Assembly: GCA_018296165.2 (NCBI GenBank)
Contig: JACKQL020000027.1
Span: 620,001-684,000, forward strand
Direction: 5' to 3'
DNA: 64,000 nt
From: Termitomyces sp. T153
Taxonomy: Eukaryota; Basidiomycota; Agaricomycetes; Agaricales; Lyophyllaceae
In this document: piece after piece, positions 23,040 through 34,333 of the stretch
Layout of the letters: each line of letters opens with the position of its first letter
Position numbering within the stretch: position 1 is the first letter of the stretch
Position numbers and translations under genes: made by a program
The notes under the pieces: model-generated
What the model saw: the letters and a program-made list of their open reading frames with translations, nothing else
Databases searched by the model: none
Told to the model about the DNA's origin: nothing

Positions 23040-24216
23040 ATTTGTTGTAGTCTGATCTCTTGCCGTGAAAGACTCTTAGATGAAGGTCGACTCCTATGTT
23101 ACACGGTGATTTCGGTCCTTCTCAATTCCATCTGTACGATATATGTACCTCTTTCGAGGGTTCTTGTCATCAGATAGTTCTTATAAAACGCCGACTGTTT
23201 CGCCTCTTGGACTTTTGTCCCGTATACTTTTGCTAATACAGATCATCTTTCAAGGGGCTTCAAGAAAGGTGGGGGACGTTTTCAGATTGTCCAAATTCAG
23301 ATCGAAGGTGCTTGAGGGGCATCGATCTCTTACATAGCGTGCCATTCCGGTCCTAGCAACAACTGGCGCCATAGTCCCAGTCTCGGTATTCGAAGTTAGC
23401 CTTAAAAGGAACGTCCCACCCCCGGTAGTTCGGAGTACCCTTCGAGTCGGACGTCACAATCTAGTCACACTTAGTCAGACACCTTTTTCAAACTCCGCCC
23501 AGACAAAAATAATATGAGTAGGACGCGCGAACGAGATACATTGGATACAATAATCGAAAGCCCTTCGACCTTGGGGTTCACCTGGAGTTTTACAAGGTAA
23601 GCTCTTTTATCCCAGCCTGAGTAAGACGACTCACCTTGAATAGGACTTGTACAGCCCCTCGGTGGCCCCCGTATAGCCACCTGGATGCGGCGGCGCCTAA
23701 AGGTGACGCGACTCCCACGCGTCAAGGAAATTTCAGACTCCGCCTTATCGTCGAATCAGCAGGCGTTGACTCGACCATCGTCCACGACGGGAGACAACGA
23801 CAACACTGTCAACGACAACACTGTTCCTGAACTCGAATCAAGTTGGAAACAGGTAAGTAGTCATGTCGTCGTCTGTGCTCAAGTTCCGGACGCTCAACGT
23901 GGCTATTTGCTGCAAAACTTTTTTTCGTCCGACTCAAGGGTACTCCGAACTCCGGGGTGGGAATAGTATGTAATAGTAAATTAGTCATAAGTAGTAGGAC
24001 CCTCGACTTCCGTATGAGCATCAACGATCTTCGTCCCGAGTCGGATCACACTGCTCATCACAAAGCAGTATAATTCTACTGTGTAAGATAATTGAAACTA
24101 GTATAGTAAGATATTTGTGTATACTTATGATTATAATAAATAAGAGTGAATGCAACCCGTCACTAATACAAGCTGCAATCTATGTTTAATCCAGAAAACA
24201 ATGGGAATGGGATATC
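23040..24216. other. Intergenic, contains MITE-like element
   Basis: No gene is recognised. The stretch between the EthD-like gene and the P450 contains the inverted-repeat element at 23,415-23,962 and is otherwise short random frames. Confidence 0.5.
23415..23962. mobile_element. MITE-like element with about 38-bp inverted ends
   Basis: The left end, 'tcccacccccggtagttcgg' followed by 'agtacccttcgagtcggacg' (23,415-23,453), is matched in reverse complement at 23,926-23,962 with only single-base gaps. The inside (about 470 nt) has no transposase; it contains a doubled 'caacgacaacactgt' at about 23,797-23,825. CpG is not depleted, unlike the big islands, so it is either young or not methylated. 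No clear target duplication was seen. Confidence 0.65.
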
Positions 24217-26510
24217 TCAGTCATCATCGGCCGTCTGCTCTATCAAGGCGCGGGCGTAATCTCCACGAGGCGTGAGATTGAACTTGTATGGTGATGGATG
24301 CCTGCACAATTCCAAGGTGTGAAAGTCGATTACTATACATAGTCGACGTCTCGCACGCACCGTATCAATCCACTAGTAAACTCCGCTTTAGGCTCAACAA
24401 GTTTGCCCATTTCATCTACCCCGCGAGAGATGTCGAATACGGCAAGCATGCAGGCGACGGATATGAAGAGTTGTGCCTCAGCCATGTACCGTCCGGGGCA
24501 GACACGGCGTCCATAACCGAATGTTACTGAAAGAGGATCGAGGGGTGAAAAATCTGGAGCACGACCTTCTGAGCCGGCGGAGCTGAGGAAACGGTCAGGA
24601 TCAAAAACGCTGGGGTTGGGAAATGTTTTGGGATCGTGGAGGATAGCCCTGGAGAATGCAAGTGAGCAGAGGAACGCTGGGTAGAGCCTATCAGGAGTAT
24701 TTACCAGGTGTTGCCTACGATGGCCGTTCCCGCGGGGATGAAGTAGCCATTGTATTCGTCGTCTTGTGTGACCATATGTGGTAAGCCTAATGACCATCGT
24801 GAAAATGTTAAAAACAGAGAGCGAATCTGGAATTACCCAGCGGCGCTACCGGAGCCCATCTGAAAGTGGATGATAAGACTATACTTGGCAGAAAAAGTCA
24901 CGTACTTACCGCAACAGTTCCTTGACAATGGCACATATGTAAGGTAAATCTTTTCTATCGGAGAACTCTGGAAGGCGGGTATGACCGAGAACGCGATCAA
25001 GCTCTTCTTGGCCTTTGGTCTGGACCTCTGGATGAAGTAGAACAGCCAGAACGAAGGAGGACAAAGCTGACATGGCCTACAGACTGTGAGAATCAAATAT
25101 GCATTTCATGAGAAAGGTCGTACGCTTTCTGTACCAGCTGATGTCGAGTCAGAATCTCGCAAAGAACCGCAGAGCGAGCGAACATACCGGCATATGACAT
25201 TCCAGCACAGGCTTTCACGAGCTCGAGATCTTGCTCCAACGAGTCCTTGGACTCCGTTTCAAGGACACTTACAACATTAGACACGAAATTTGGCGATGCT
25301 GTGCCTTTTTTCTACTCGGACTATGCGTAAGTCCAGCTCTTGGCATCTTCAAAGGAGCTTACAATGGCACACATAGCCGTCTCAAACGGCGCGTCACGCA
25401 TCTCGTAGACAGCCGCCTTCCATTCCCTTGCCTTTCGCTGGAAGCTTGCACCCGGCACCCATTCCCTGGACTTACCTTTAGACACAAGTAGTTTTGGACG
25501 ATGTATTCAGACTCACGGGACATGTTTCACTGAAACCGGGGGTCATTGGTCATCACATCTGTGTCAAGGAATACACACGCACAGAAGGGAAGAAACTCGA
25601 CGAAGAATGCACCAGGGTTAGCTGCTTCGGCCATACCTGCAAGAGCCTTTTCCGCAATCTCAATGTATCGATCGTTCTTTGGTGCGATCTGTATTCCATA
25701 TGTTACATTCATGATTACACTTGCTGCGTTGCTTTGCGAGGAATCAACACTTGGAGCATCATTGAACGCTTAGAGCCGCGTCTACTCACTGGCGGAGGTG
25801 TTCGATTAGTTCCTCGGGAGATTCGAGAAGACTACGTAGAAGAGCGTGCGCCTCTTTACACTGGGTAGGCCAATGGATAGGGGCAACGGATTGTTGGAAT
25901 TGACGATGGAACATGCGACGGTGTGCTTTCCAACGCTCGCCTGTACGACTTGAGTCGAAACATCCTATTGAATAGAATAACTACAAACCATATGGCATGT
26001 GTCCGAAAGTCCAATCCCATCCCATTCTGCGAAATAGAGAAAGGTGGATATGAGAACTCGGTGCCAGATGAATCAAGGGATGATCATACAGTTCATGCAA
26101 CATCGTTGAATGTCCGCGGTCAGAGTAGTTTGCTGAGCGTTTTTCGAAAAGGTCGTTGGCCACACGGAATGAATTGACGAAGAGGACATTCTTTCCGAGG
26201 ACACTCAGAAAGACGAGATCTCCTACAGAAAGTGGCACAAATTTGAATGACTCTGAATGAAGAATGGAGGAACCAGACCATATTTGTGATACAAGCGCAA
26301 GTAAGCTGCTATCTCGTCCTTACGTGCCAGGTGGAACAGATTACCTAAGAGTGGGAGAGGGCGTGGCCCAGGTGGGTAGGGCAGATGGTTGGGATTGGCT
26401 CGTTTGTGATCCCGGCGGCGCTTGTAAAGGCAGAATAGTGCAAATAGAACCAGCCATAATGCACCATATATTTTGGGAGACGCGAGGGCAACCATAGGTA
26501 GGGAAGGCAT
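24217..26510 (-). CDS. Cytochrome P450 monooxygenase
   Basis: Haem-thiolate monooxygenase anchored in the ER membrane. The start at 26,510 gives a membrane anchor (IYGALWLVLFALFCLYKRRR) and the hinge PYPPGPRPLPLLGN. Later pieces: VFLSVLGKNVLFVNSFRVAN; AMSALSSFVLAVLLHPEVQT (I-helix end); the ExxR-containing KELLRW; FDPDRFLSSAG; and the haem loop FGYGRRVCPGRYMAEAQLFI with its cysteine. The last exon encodes HPSPYKFNLTPRGDYARALI, ending in TGA at 24,217. About ten short introns. The layout resembles fungal CYP families of the CYP5144/CYP5037 kind, but I cannot assign one by eye. Substrate unknown. It looks intact. Confidence 0.88.
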
Positions 26511-29460
26511 GCTTCAGTCAAGTGGAGACGCGTGAGGTTAAGCTTTATACGCAGTGCTCATGGACGATTCCCGGCGAAGTCCGTTTCCAGGGGAAGATCT
26601 GGGAGATGCATACAAGATCTTTTTCCTAAACACCTGTTATTCGGTTCAATGACGTTTTCGTATCATCGTCATCAGCAGTACTCTAGAGATGCATACCGTG
26701 CGTCGAGTGTCTTTTTCAAGTGTACACACAACTGACAGACCGTGATTGGGCCGTGATCAAGTGTTATACAAGCGTGATCATAAGTACTTGGTCGCCGCGT
26801 TATCCGCGTTATCCGCGTGTTTCACTATCAACGGGTTTTATCTTTTTTTGTCTTTTGTCATGCAAACATTCTTGACCAAATGAACATTCAGTCTCAATAT
26901 AGTCAGATAGGTAGTCCCTGTACACACTATGCCATTGAACTTGAGATTTCGAGAGGCATTTCCGGATTTGCGGCATTAAGGAGTCGACTCTGTTGGTTCT
27001 GCCGACGTCAAGAAGACGTGAAGAATCGCGGTACTCGAATGTATGTAAAATGTAGCTTAGATAGCGCATTGGCGCCCAAATGAGCGTGGCTTTCAAAGTT
27101 TGTTCAATACCACATGAGACTTTACGCGAAAGGACCAAAGATTACTTATCGAGCATGAGCAGCGTTGAGGTCGGAGTCGGGCGAAACAATCTAATTGTAT
27201 TTTGATTTTTTCGTCGAATTCGATGTTGTACGAAATGCTTTCCTTGGAACATTCATGGTACCCATAAGCAACTTCTCGAACGGTGCTGATTTATGGAGGC
27301 CAGGTCACGTCTCACCCGTCAGGGACGGGAAGGTAGATCGGGGGAACTGGATATTCGCCTTTCGATCTAAATGGCTAATAGGTCCTCTATGTCGACAAGC
27401 ACTTCTCCCATGTAATGATCATGCTTGTGCTAGATAAAAAAGTACGGGTGTTGAAGCAAGTGATAGAACGAACCAGTGGATAATGAAAAACGGCGACTTT
27501 TCGATTCTTCTAGCCCCTTAGATTGATGATAGAACGTTGATTAGGAGAAGTGGCAAAGGGGAGCCTTTGATGGTTGATGACTTGGCAAGAAGGGGCGTGC
27601 ACGTGATGTCATCAATCATTAATCATTTTCAAAGTTCAAACACGATCTTCAAGTTGAAGATGTTTGCAGCAAGTGAACATCATGTGACATGAGAGGACTC
27701 AATATTCAATACACCAGAGACAAGAGACGTATACGTACAGCTGTCTCTCTTTAAATGCGCCATCGAGTTTTCCTCTCAGGTACGACAAAATATCCCATTA
27801 TCAAGTAACAGTGATTTACACTAGTCCAACAGGGTTCGCGCCGTCTTTTCGATATTCGGCCTACAACTCGGAGTGAAGATATAAACGACTATGGCGGCGC
27901 GATCATTGGTTTCTGAGACAAATGTCTGGCCCATCCGCTCTCAGTTCGATAGCCCGCTCCCGTTACTGTTTCCGAATGTCATCTAGTTCCACCAGGAAAT
28001 ACTCCCATCCAGGAAATCACGTGCGCGATTTCCAAACATGAGCAGAATTGGGCGTAACCACCCGGGCGTCAGCTCGCCTTTTCAGCGACGGTATCGCGAG
28101 ATGGCCATGGGTCCCGGCACATCCACAATTACTGACAGGACGTGTTCTGAGAGAGATGGGCACTCTATTGCTTGTAAAATGGGAAAACCGTTCGCGCCTG
28201 AAAATTTGTTTAGTTAGGACGCTCGACACGGCAAAAGTTCTTCCTATGATTTTGGCGACTTGTAGGATTCAGCTGTATGCGCATCCTTCGACGCGGAAAC
28301 GACGGGAAGGAGGTTGGAAGGTGTATCGAAGGAAGGTCGTATTAACATTTGGCTGTGTGGAAGTGCAGGCATCGTTCCGCAGGCGCCTCAGCACCAGGTA
28401 TCATGACAGTCCTTCCGCACTCAAGTTCGACGAGTCATCCAATGACCAACATCTATGAAAATCGACAATAAAGTCCTTTCTGGCTCAGTTGAGTATGATA
28501 CTGTATGACGGATGTGTGGGTACCTTCGCCTGCGACGGTCGCACCCACTGCCAAGGAACCATCTTACTCCCTTTGGCCGACGAGCGACCATTTTCAAACC
28601 TAAAAGACCCACAATCGGGGTTCTGTACAGTGGCGCCCGCTGTACGATCGAGGCCAGGACGTGAGCATTTCCTCCAGAGGGCAGTTTACTGGGGTCGTGA
28701 AGAGCGCACAGGCGCGGGCGTCCTTGTCGTCAATGACCGCGGGATGGAAAATAATGAAGGGTGACATACCCCAATACTGGGTCTTGGGTAGAGGGAGCGA
28801 ACTAGAATGGAAGCATGGTCTGAAGATCGGAATTCGGATCTTTCTTTTATAACGATTCGGAAATACAAGGGATACGGGTGAACGGGTACATACTCACAAT
28901 CGCACACAAGAAAGCAGTGCAATGATCATATGCCTTTTTGGTACCCTTGTTGCCTTAAACCTGAACCTGTCACTGACATCTTATCTTTTCATATTTTCCA
29001 TTAAGGAATGTCTTGTTCCCGCGCTAACGTCGAGTCTCTGCGAGTACGCGTCATCTTGTTCAAGATTACAACTTATTGATGAAGGATACAGGGATGCCAT
29101 GTTGAAGCATATTCTCACAGTGCACAAGAAACCAGTATTATGCCTTCTTCTGGCATTCCTTGACTCAAATCTCGACTATCTTGTCAAAGTCTTTATCTCT
29201 TTTCTGAGTCTCTTGTTCGTGATCTCTACGATACGATTTGTACAAAATACAACCGTGTCTTGTACTTCGAACATCCTGGAAACACATTGTTAACAGTTGT
29301 CATGCTTGGAGTTTAAAACCTCGTATTTCTTTCCAGACGAACCTATACTGCATATCCAATCCTTGTCCTAAACCACAAACAGAAGGCCAGCACAATACTA
29401 TGCGCAAATACCCGTAACTAACTTGAATCCTCTTCTCTCAGATCCAGCTTATTATAAACA
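26511..29460. other. Gene-poor stretch, no gene recognised
   Basis: Nearly 3 kb with normal CpG. The longest frames are antisense-like or low in order. A frame at 28,922-29,293 (123 codons) is hydrophobic and Ser/Leu-rich with no known motif. A - strand piece at 28,475-28,640 (NPDCGSFRFENG...MVPWQWVRPSQ) looks somewhat protein-like. A small tandem repeat (gcgttatcc) is at 26,797-26,815. There may be a fast-evolving or species-specific gene that I cannot model. Confidence 0.4.
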
Positions 29461-30414
29461 ATGCCCACTGGTCGAAAACTACGCCGAAGCCACAAGACGC
29501 CACAACAGCCCACGACGGAAGACGAGACTGTTGAGCAGTTCAAACCTTCTTGGAATGACCGGATCATGAATATTTTTGGACGAGGACCGCTACGTTACGA
29601 GCGCCGCAACAATACAGCCCAGTTTCGAGCACAATCATCTGCCATTCGGTTACCCCCTCAGCTCAAAAAACTTGAGCATTACGATTGCAATGACATCCAT
29701 GATTTGGATATTCACTCGAAAATCAGTGCAGCAGATTGCCTGATCGTCATTGAGGGTTGCGAAAATCTGCGAACCCTATCCGTGGTCTTGGGCTGGGATG
29801 TTAAACATCCTCTCAACCAGCCTCACCACATGCAAAGGCTTGGGAGCCTCTGTATCTCGACAACAATCCAACTTTCAGAAAATTTCCTGAATTCGATACG
29901 CTGTCCCGCCTTGCGCACCCTTTCGCTGAAAAGGGATAGTCTGACGATAGGTCCTGACGAAGGTCCACAATCTATTGGCTTCAAAGGCCTTATAGAACGA
30001 TCCGGTTGCCATCTATACTCGTTGTCACTATCAAACATGTTCGCAACGGATGAAGAACTTACGGGGCTCCTCAAATCGAGGAACATGGACCAACTCCGAG
30101 CACTTGCGGTTCGAGATGACGGGACAGCCAGCAATGGAAAGAAACGCCAGTCATGCATCACAGATAACGTCGTAGATGCTTTAACCTCGGAATCAAATAT
30201 GGTATGGCTCAATGATTTGACACTCTCTCCGTGCTCCTCCAAAGATGGAAAACTGTATGACCTCGTTGAGCTGCGATCTCGCAATTCTCTGTTCTTTTTT
30301 ACTTATTCTTCAATGCAACCGAATCAAGAGGATCAGGAGCTCAAAGATCTCGTGCGACGAAGATCAGAACTTCATGTGGAAAATACAGCAGGAAAGGTGG
30401 TGGTAGTTGGTTGA
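29461..30414 (+). CDS. Leucine-rich protein of the F-box/LRR family, no F-box visible
   Basis: Intronless, 317 codons. The N-terminus is basic (MPTGRKLRRSHKTPQQPTTE). Then LRR-like segments follow: LKKLEHYDCNDIHDLDIHSK, ENLRTLSVVLGWDVKH, MQRLGSLCISTTIQL, FLNSIRCPALRTLSL, and GFKGLIERSGCHLYSLSLSN. The last motif, (I/V)ERSGC.L..L.(I/V), is also in the two neighbouring F-box genes (INRSGCTLQHLTI and VERSGCTLRHLIV), so this is a relative that lacks the N-terminal F-box. A 'tattataaa' lies just 5' of the ATG. Function unknown; F-box relatives act as substrate receptors of SCF ubiquitin ligases, but without the F-box this one could not bind Skp1. Confidence 0.7.
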   Translation: MPTGRKLRRSHKTPQQPTTEDETVEQFKPSWNDRIMNIFGRGPLRYERRNNTAQFRAQSSAIRLPPQLKKLEHYDCNDIHDLDIHSKISAADCLIVIEGCENLRTLSVVLGWDVKHPLNQPHHMQRLGSLCISTTIQLSENFLNSIRCPALRTLSLKRDSLTIGPDEGPQSIGFKGLIERSGCHLYSLSLSNMFATDEELTGLLKSRNMDQLRALAVRDDGTASNGKKRQSCITDNVVDALTSESNMVWLNDLTLSPCSSKDGKLYDLVELRSRNSLFFFTYSSMQPNQEDQELKDLVRRRSELHVENTAGKVVVVG

Positions 30415-30466
30415 TCGTTCAACAGGATTGAAGTGAATAATTAATAGGTAAATTAGCCTATCATTT

Positions 30467-31969
30467 CTAATAGAGTTCCCGGACAATTTCTAGACCTTGT
30501 TCTTTTAAGTTGCTCAAAGTAGCTATATCGATCTGTCTACGAGGCCAAGACCAAAAATGCTCCGGAAGCTCGACACGTTTGAGCCCATAAGGATGATGGC
30601 TTCCTTTCCACCGAGAAGTGATCATACGTGAGAAGACCCCATCAGTAGTCTCGAATCTCTCGATCTCAATTGTAGACACGTAAGGAAACAGCTGGGCTGA
30701 CCAATCGTTATCAATGTTCCATGTCAGCCTTCTTGCAATTTCATCGGTCAATCTTTGCCTGAAGGTAAGCCGCAGTGTGCGTATGAAGTGAAAGCACTTC
30801 AGTTCGACAAAACAGAGAAGCTCAAAACGGAGGTTGTCATAACCCACCCCCATTGCAGAGATCGTTAAGTGTTGAAGTGTGCAACCAGAACGATTGATAA
30901 GACGCTCAAGGCTAGAGCAATCCTCAGGTCTGGGTGAGAGGAGGGCAGTCAACGACGGAAGAGTAAGGGCATTGAAGAGCTCTGCAGGGTCTTCATAACT
31001 TTCAATACTCAATGAGCACAGGCTTCCAATGGTGATAGTGGAAGGGACAATGTCAATTGGGGAGTGGACATAACCGCCGAAGAAGATATCTTCAATCCGC
31101 GGCAGACAGGACAGCAATTCCAAACATTCTGCGGTTACAACAGACATCCTTGTCGCAAACTTTCTGAGATTTGGCCATGTCAACGAAGAAATCTGAGCTG
31201 GAATGTGAAAATCCCAGGTTAAATCGGACAGCGTCGGCATTGGTGCAAGAACGGAAATGATTTTTTTGGCGTCATCCTTGGTAAAGCGATGTTTGTCGCA
31301 GGCTAGAAATCGGATGTGAACTTTCTTCAGCGATGGGAAATTCTCTGGCTGCAATTCCAAAAGCTTAGCCAACGTCAATGGCTGCAAGGTGATCATCACA
31401 TCGGCCCACTGGTAGCTATGCGACACAAATAAGGTTAGAGCAGCATCAAACTCATGGTCGCAGCCTAATGTATCGAAATTAATAACCAGAGGAGCACCAC
31501 GAGTACGCTCGAGCCAGAGTCGATACAAGGCCATGTCATTATTCTCTCCTACGGAGTAAGCAGGAAATGCCGACCAAAGCATCGGCATCGATATCGCGAC
31601 ATCTCTCCACCGTTTACAAACCCCGCAAAGTATTATGTGTGGGTCGTCGACTTTAGGTGCCCATTGTCGCCTATCACGCAAATGATCGAGAGTATAGACG
31701 AAAATTATACCCAAGACTTCTGCAGGAAGGCGATGGATGGGTGCTTCTACAGATATCGCTGCCGCATCAAGTCCAGCGTGGGTTTTAACGTCGATGGACG
31801 AGGATGATTGCAGATCTAAAGTCTCAGTCCAGACTGTGCGAAAACATCCAATATGTCTCTACTCACCGTAACTCTGGGGGTCAAGTACACTTCGTAACGG
31901 TCGAGTTTCCCGTCTCCCGACAAGGGGACGGAGAAGTCGCTTTAATTTTGATGTCAATTTTAACGCCAT
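30467..31969 (-). CDS. F-box-like protein with leucine-rich C-terminal part
   Basis: Start at 31,969 (MALKLTSKLKRLLRPLVGRR), first exon to 31,867, a 51-nt intron (31,816-31,866), then one long exon to a stop at 30,467; about 480 aa. The F-box-like part is IHRLPAEVLGIIFVYTLDHL plus CKRWRDVAISMPMLWSAF, typical of the basidiomycete F-box family. Then come LRR-like strands and INRSGCTLQHLTISAMGVGY. Close paralogue of the + strand gene at 34,681-36,096: both have TTDGVFSRMI(T/L)SRW near the end and W(A/)D(V)(M/K)I in the middle. Likely an SCF-type substrate adaptor; target unknown. Converges with 29,461-30,414, with only 52 nt between stops. Confidence 0.8.
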
Positions 31970-33124
31970 AGAAGTGTGTCGCAGGGGCTTAGTAGTAAAG
32001 TAATGTAAGGGTGATGTGTCCTTTAAAGTGAGGACGTTCTTGGAAGGAGCCACTGCTGTGGATAAAACAATTATTCTGAGAAATTCAATTGTGCATGCCA
32101 ACAATTGTCGTTGACTCATCGATGTTCCATGACACCAGGTACTGTTCTAATTATCAACCGTATAAAAAGACAATCAAATGCCAAGGATGGATGGATGGAT
32201 CTCTGTTTAACGCCGTCAAGCCACGAACTGGGCTAATGGGCGAGCTATGTAGCTAAATAAGGTATTTGTATGTTATACGTAGTATGTAAGCGACTGATCC
32301 GGGCATTTCCTAGTGTTAGTTTCGCTAGCGTGTGGAAGTGTGGGCGTCAAATGCCAAGGAATGCGTATAACATCGTATCAGGGCTGATCAAAGTGAACTG
32401 AAGTCTGTGATTCGGAATTTCCCGCCTCTCATACATACAGGTAATTAGGAGAAGCTGCAAATCAAGCATGGAGGGCTCCTTCCATACATACTCTTGACGA
32501 GTTTCCCGGTGGCAGGCAGTATTCTTTTTCCATTCACTTATGACACTGCTTATTCAAGAAAAATGTATTCTAACGTCGACGCTTCTCGACGAGATAGACA
32601 GCACGCTACTCGAGCTCGGACTAACTGCGCAAATGGACACAAATATGGAGATAATATTAATTTGTATATCATTCTACTTAGGTGGCGCCTCACAAGGAAA
32701 CAAGAGAAGTCTTGGTTACATCTGTGAGTGGCTCCAACTATCTACTCTGTTCGTGCATGGAAGCTTGGGTTACGAAGAGCTATTGACTCTTATCGTCAAT
32801 TTTCTGCCTCCATTTATCTACCTCGACGCTGCTTAAACAAGGAATAATATGTTCCAACGTTGTTACTGGATGTACGCGACTGGATGCGTACATGAATTGA
32901 GTTTTGATACCTGTAATATATACCACAACTTGTGTGTGTTCAACGCCATGCATCTACAAAAAAAGCTCGGTACATTGACGCTATCCTAATGCAAGCGAAA
33001 GACCATCTATTGATACTACGACTTGGGTGTGTTCAACGCCATGCATTTACAAAAATATCCATACAGACTCTACAAAACATACAAACAACAGAGATATTGA
33101 AAGAATCAAAACGCGCTCCACACT
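31970..33124. other. Intergenic with ORC5 relics and a 95-nt tandem duplication
   Basis: No intact gene. Partial ORC5 copies at 32,510-32,836 are listed separately. At 32,931-32,958 and 33,026-33,053 the sequence 'gtgttcaacgccatgcat(c/t)' recurs with flanks, indicating a tandem duplication of about 95 nt. Confidence 0.5.
32510..32836 (+). pseudogene. Two partial, degenerate copies of the ORC5 5' end
   Basis: Copy A (about 32,515-32,605) matches codons of about 25-53 of the ORC5 gene at 42,420, sharing 'cttctcgac(g/a)(a/g)gatag' and the 'gacac(t/c)gctt' block. Copy B (32,750-32,836) matches the first 38 codons and includes 'ggttacgaagagct' and 'tttatctac'; it ends in a premature TAA. Order is A then B, so these are two truncated copies or one rearranged copy. 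Both have lost frame integrity. Confidence 0.65.
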
Positions 33125-34333
33125 TCATGTGAGCATAAAGCCGCCGAAATCCAGAAACGCCTCGTCGAGCGACATCTTGCGGACCACGAGCGCCTCGACG
33201 ATGAGCCGGCTCCCATGTGCCTCAGTGTCCTTGGTAGTGGGTACTCCGGCTGTCGCAGGCAGAGGTACGAACACATCGTCATCCTCGACTAGGCCAGAAA
33301 GAAAGTCGTCGTCGGATTTGATAGATAGTTTGTCATTGGACGAGTCGTCGAGTGATACGTGGAGGGCTGCGAGCCCAGAGACGAGAGCGGATGTTTCTGC
33401 GGGGGTGGGATCGTGTGTGTGTTCGTTAACGTTGAGAGGCACAGGGCCGGGAGACGGGGATGGAGATGGAGAAAGGGAGGGGGGCGTATGGGTGGAGATG
33501 GAGATTGTGCCAGATGTAGCGTGTGCGATGAGTGCGCGCCGTTTCTCCTCGCGTTTGCGGTCGCGTACTTGTCGGCGGGTGAGTGCCCTCGTGGTGGATA
33601 CGCCGTCGGGGTTGGTGATGTGTTTGATTTTCTTGAGACGCTTTGTCTTGGTGGGCCCGACGTAGTGGGCGCTGGTGTGCATTTGCATGCGCGCACGCAT
33701 GGGGCGCGGCTTGAAGACGGAGGCGATCTCGAGGTCGATGGAGACGGAGGACTGCTCGTACACGTCGGGCTCGGGGTCCATGGCGAAGAGAGGGGCGGAG
33801 TCGTCGTCGAGCACGACGGTGGAAGCCATGGCGTCGTAGTCTTCGTCGTCAAAGTCTGTTGTGAGCGTCGACTCCGTCTCGGTCGTGGAGCCGGTTTCTG
33901 AGCATGGACGGGGGAGACGGCGTTTGCGCTCTCCGTTCCATCTGCTCGTTTGAGCCGCGGCGAGCCCAGCCATCGCTGCGGGCACTTCAATTTCTTTGAC
34001 AACGATGACACTGGCACCAATCTCGCCAGCCATCATCTCGAGCGTTTCCAGACTCTGCTCGAGCTCCACACGGGGGAGACCGACGAGGGCGCCAGAGTCG
34101 GCGACACCGAGCTCATAGTAGGCTTGTCCGCCGCCCTCGAGAAGACGCCACTTGAGCTGGGTGACGAGGCGGGCAAACCGAGCAGGCGAGGGCTCGAGGA
34201 GCTGAAGCTTGTACTCGACGTTGCCGTCGTCGTTCTCGGGAACAAGACGGGGGACGCTGGGGGATGGGGAGAACTGGAGAGAGTCCCAAGGACTGGGAAC
34301 ACGCGGGCTTTCTGATTCTGACTCTCCAAACAT
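33125..34333 (-). CDS. Protein similar to the N-terminal region of GTPBP1/GTPBP2, no GTPase domain
   Basis: Intronless, 402 codons, start at 34,333 (MFGESESESPRVPSPWDSLQ). Residues about 38-115 read GNVEYKLQLLEPSPARFARL, QLKWRLLEGGGQAYYELGVA, DSGALVGL, LETLEMMAGEIGASVIVVKE. This matches the conserved segment just before the G domain in GTPBP1/GTPBP2 (translational GTPases). Here it is followed not by G1-G4 motifs but by an acidic, Ser/Thr-rich part, a basic part (RALTRRQVRDRKREEKRRAL) and a Pro/Ser tail. Divergent from the F-box gene at 34,681 (347 nt between). No frameshift hides a G domain: the sequence to 32,850 has none. It may bind the partner or RNA that the N-terminal region of GTPBP1 recognises; inference. 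Confidence 0.75.
   Translation of the reverse strand: MFGESESESPRVPSPWDSLQFSPSPSVPRLVPENDDGNVEYKLQLLEPSPARFARLVTQLKWRLLEGGGQAYYELGVADSGALVGLPRVELEQSLETLEMMAGEIGASVIVVKEIEVPAAMAGLAAAQTSRWNGERKRRLPRPCSETGSTTETESTLTTDFDDEDYDAMASTVVLDDDSAPLFAMDPEPDVYEQSSVSIDLEIASVFKPRPMRARMQMHTSAHYVGPTKTKRLKKIKHITNPDGVSTTRALTRRQVRDRKREEKRRALIAHATSGTISISTHTPPSLSPSPSPSPGPVPLNVNEHTHDPTPAETSALVSGLAALHVSLDDSSNDKLSIKSDDDFLSGLVEDDDVFVPLPATAGVPTTKDTEAHGSRLIVEALVVRKMSLDEAFLDFGGFMLT

Noticed and set aside
24217..26510. P450 as part of a secondary metabolite cluster with the EthD-like and SDR genes
   Set aside because: No synthase or transporter is nearby, the SDR is broken, and UTP22 lies between.
28922..29293. 123-codon hydrophobic frame
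   Set aside because: No motif, no good start context and no conserved pattern; could be chance.
33289..34020. 243-codon - strand and 180-codon + strand frames
   Set aside because: Shadows of the GC-rich GTPBP-like coding frame, without ordered protein features.
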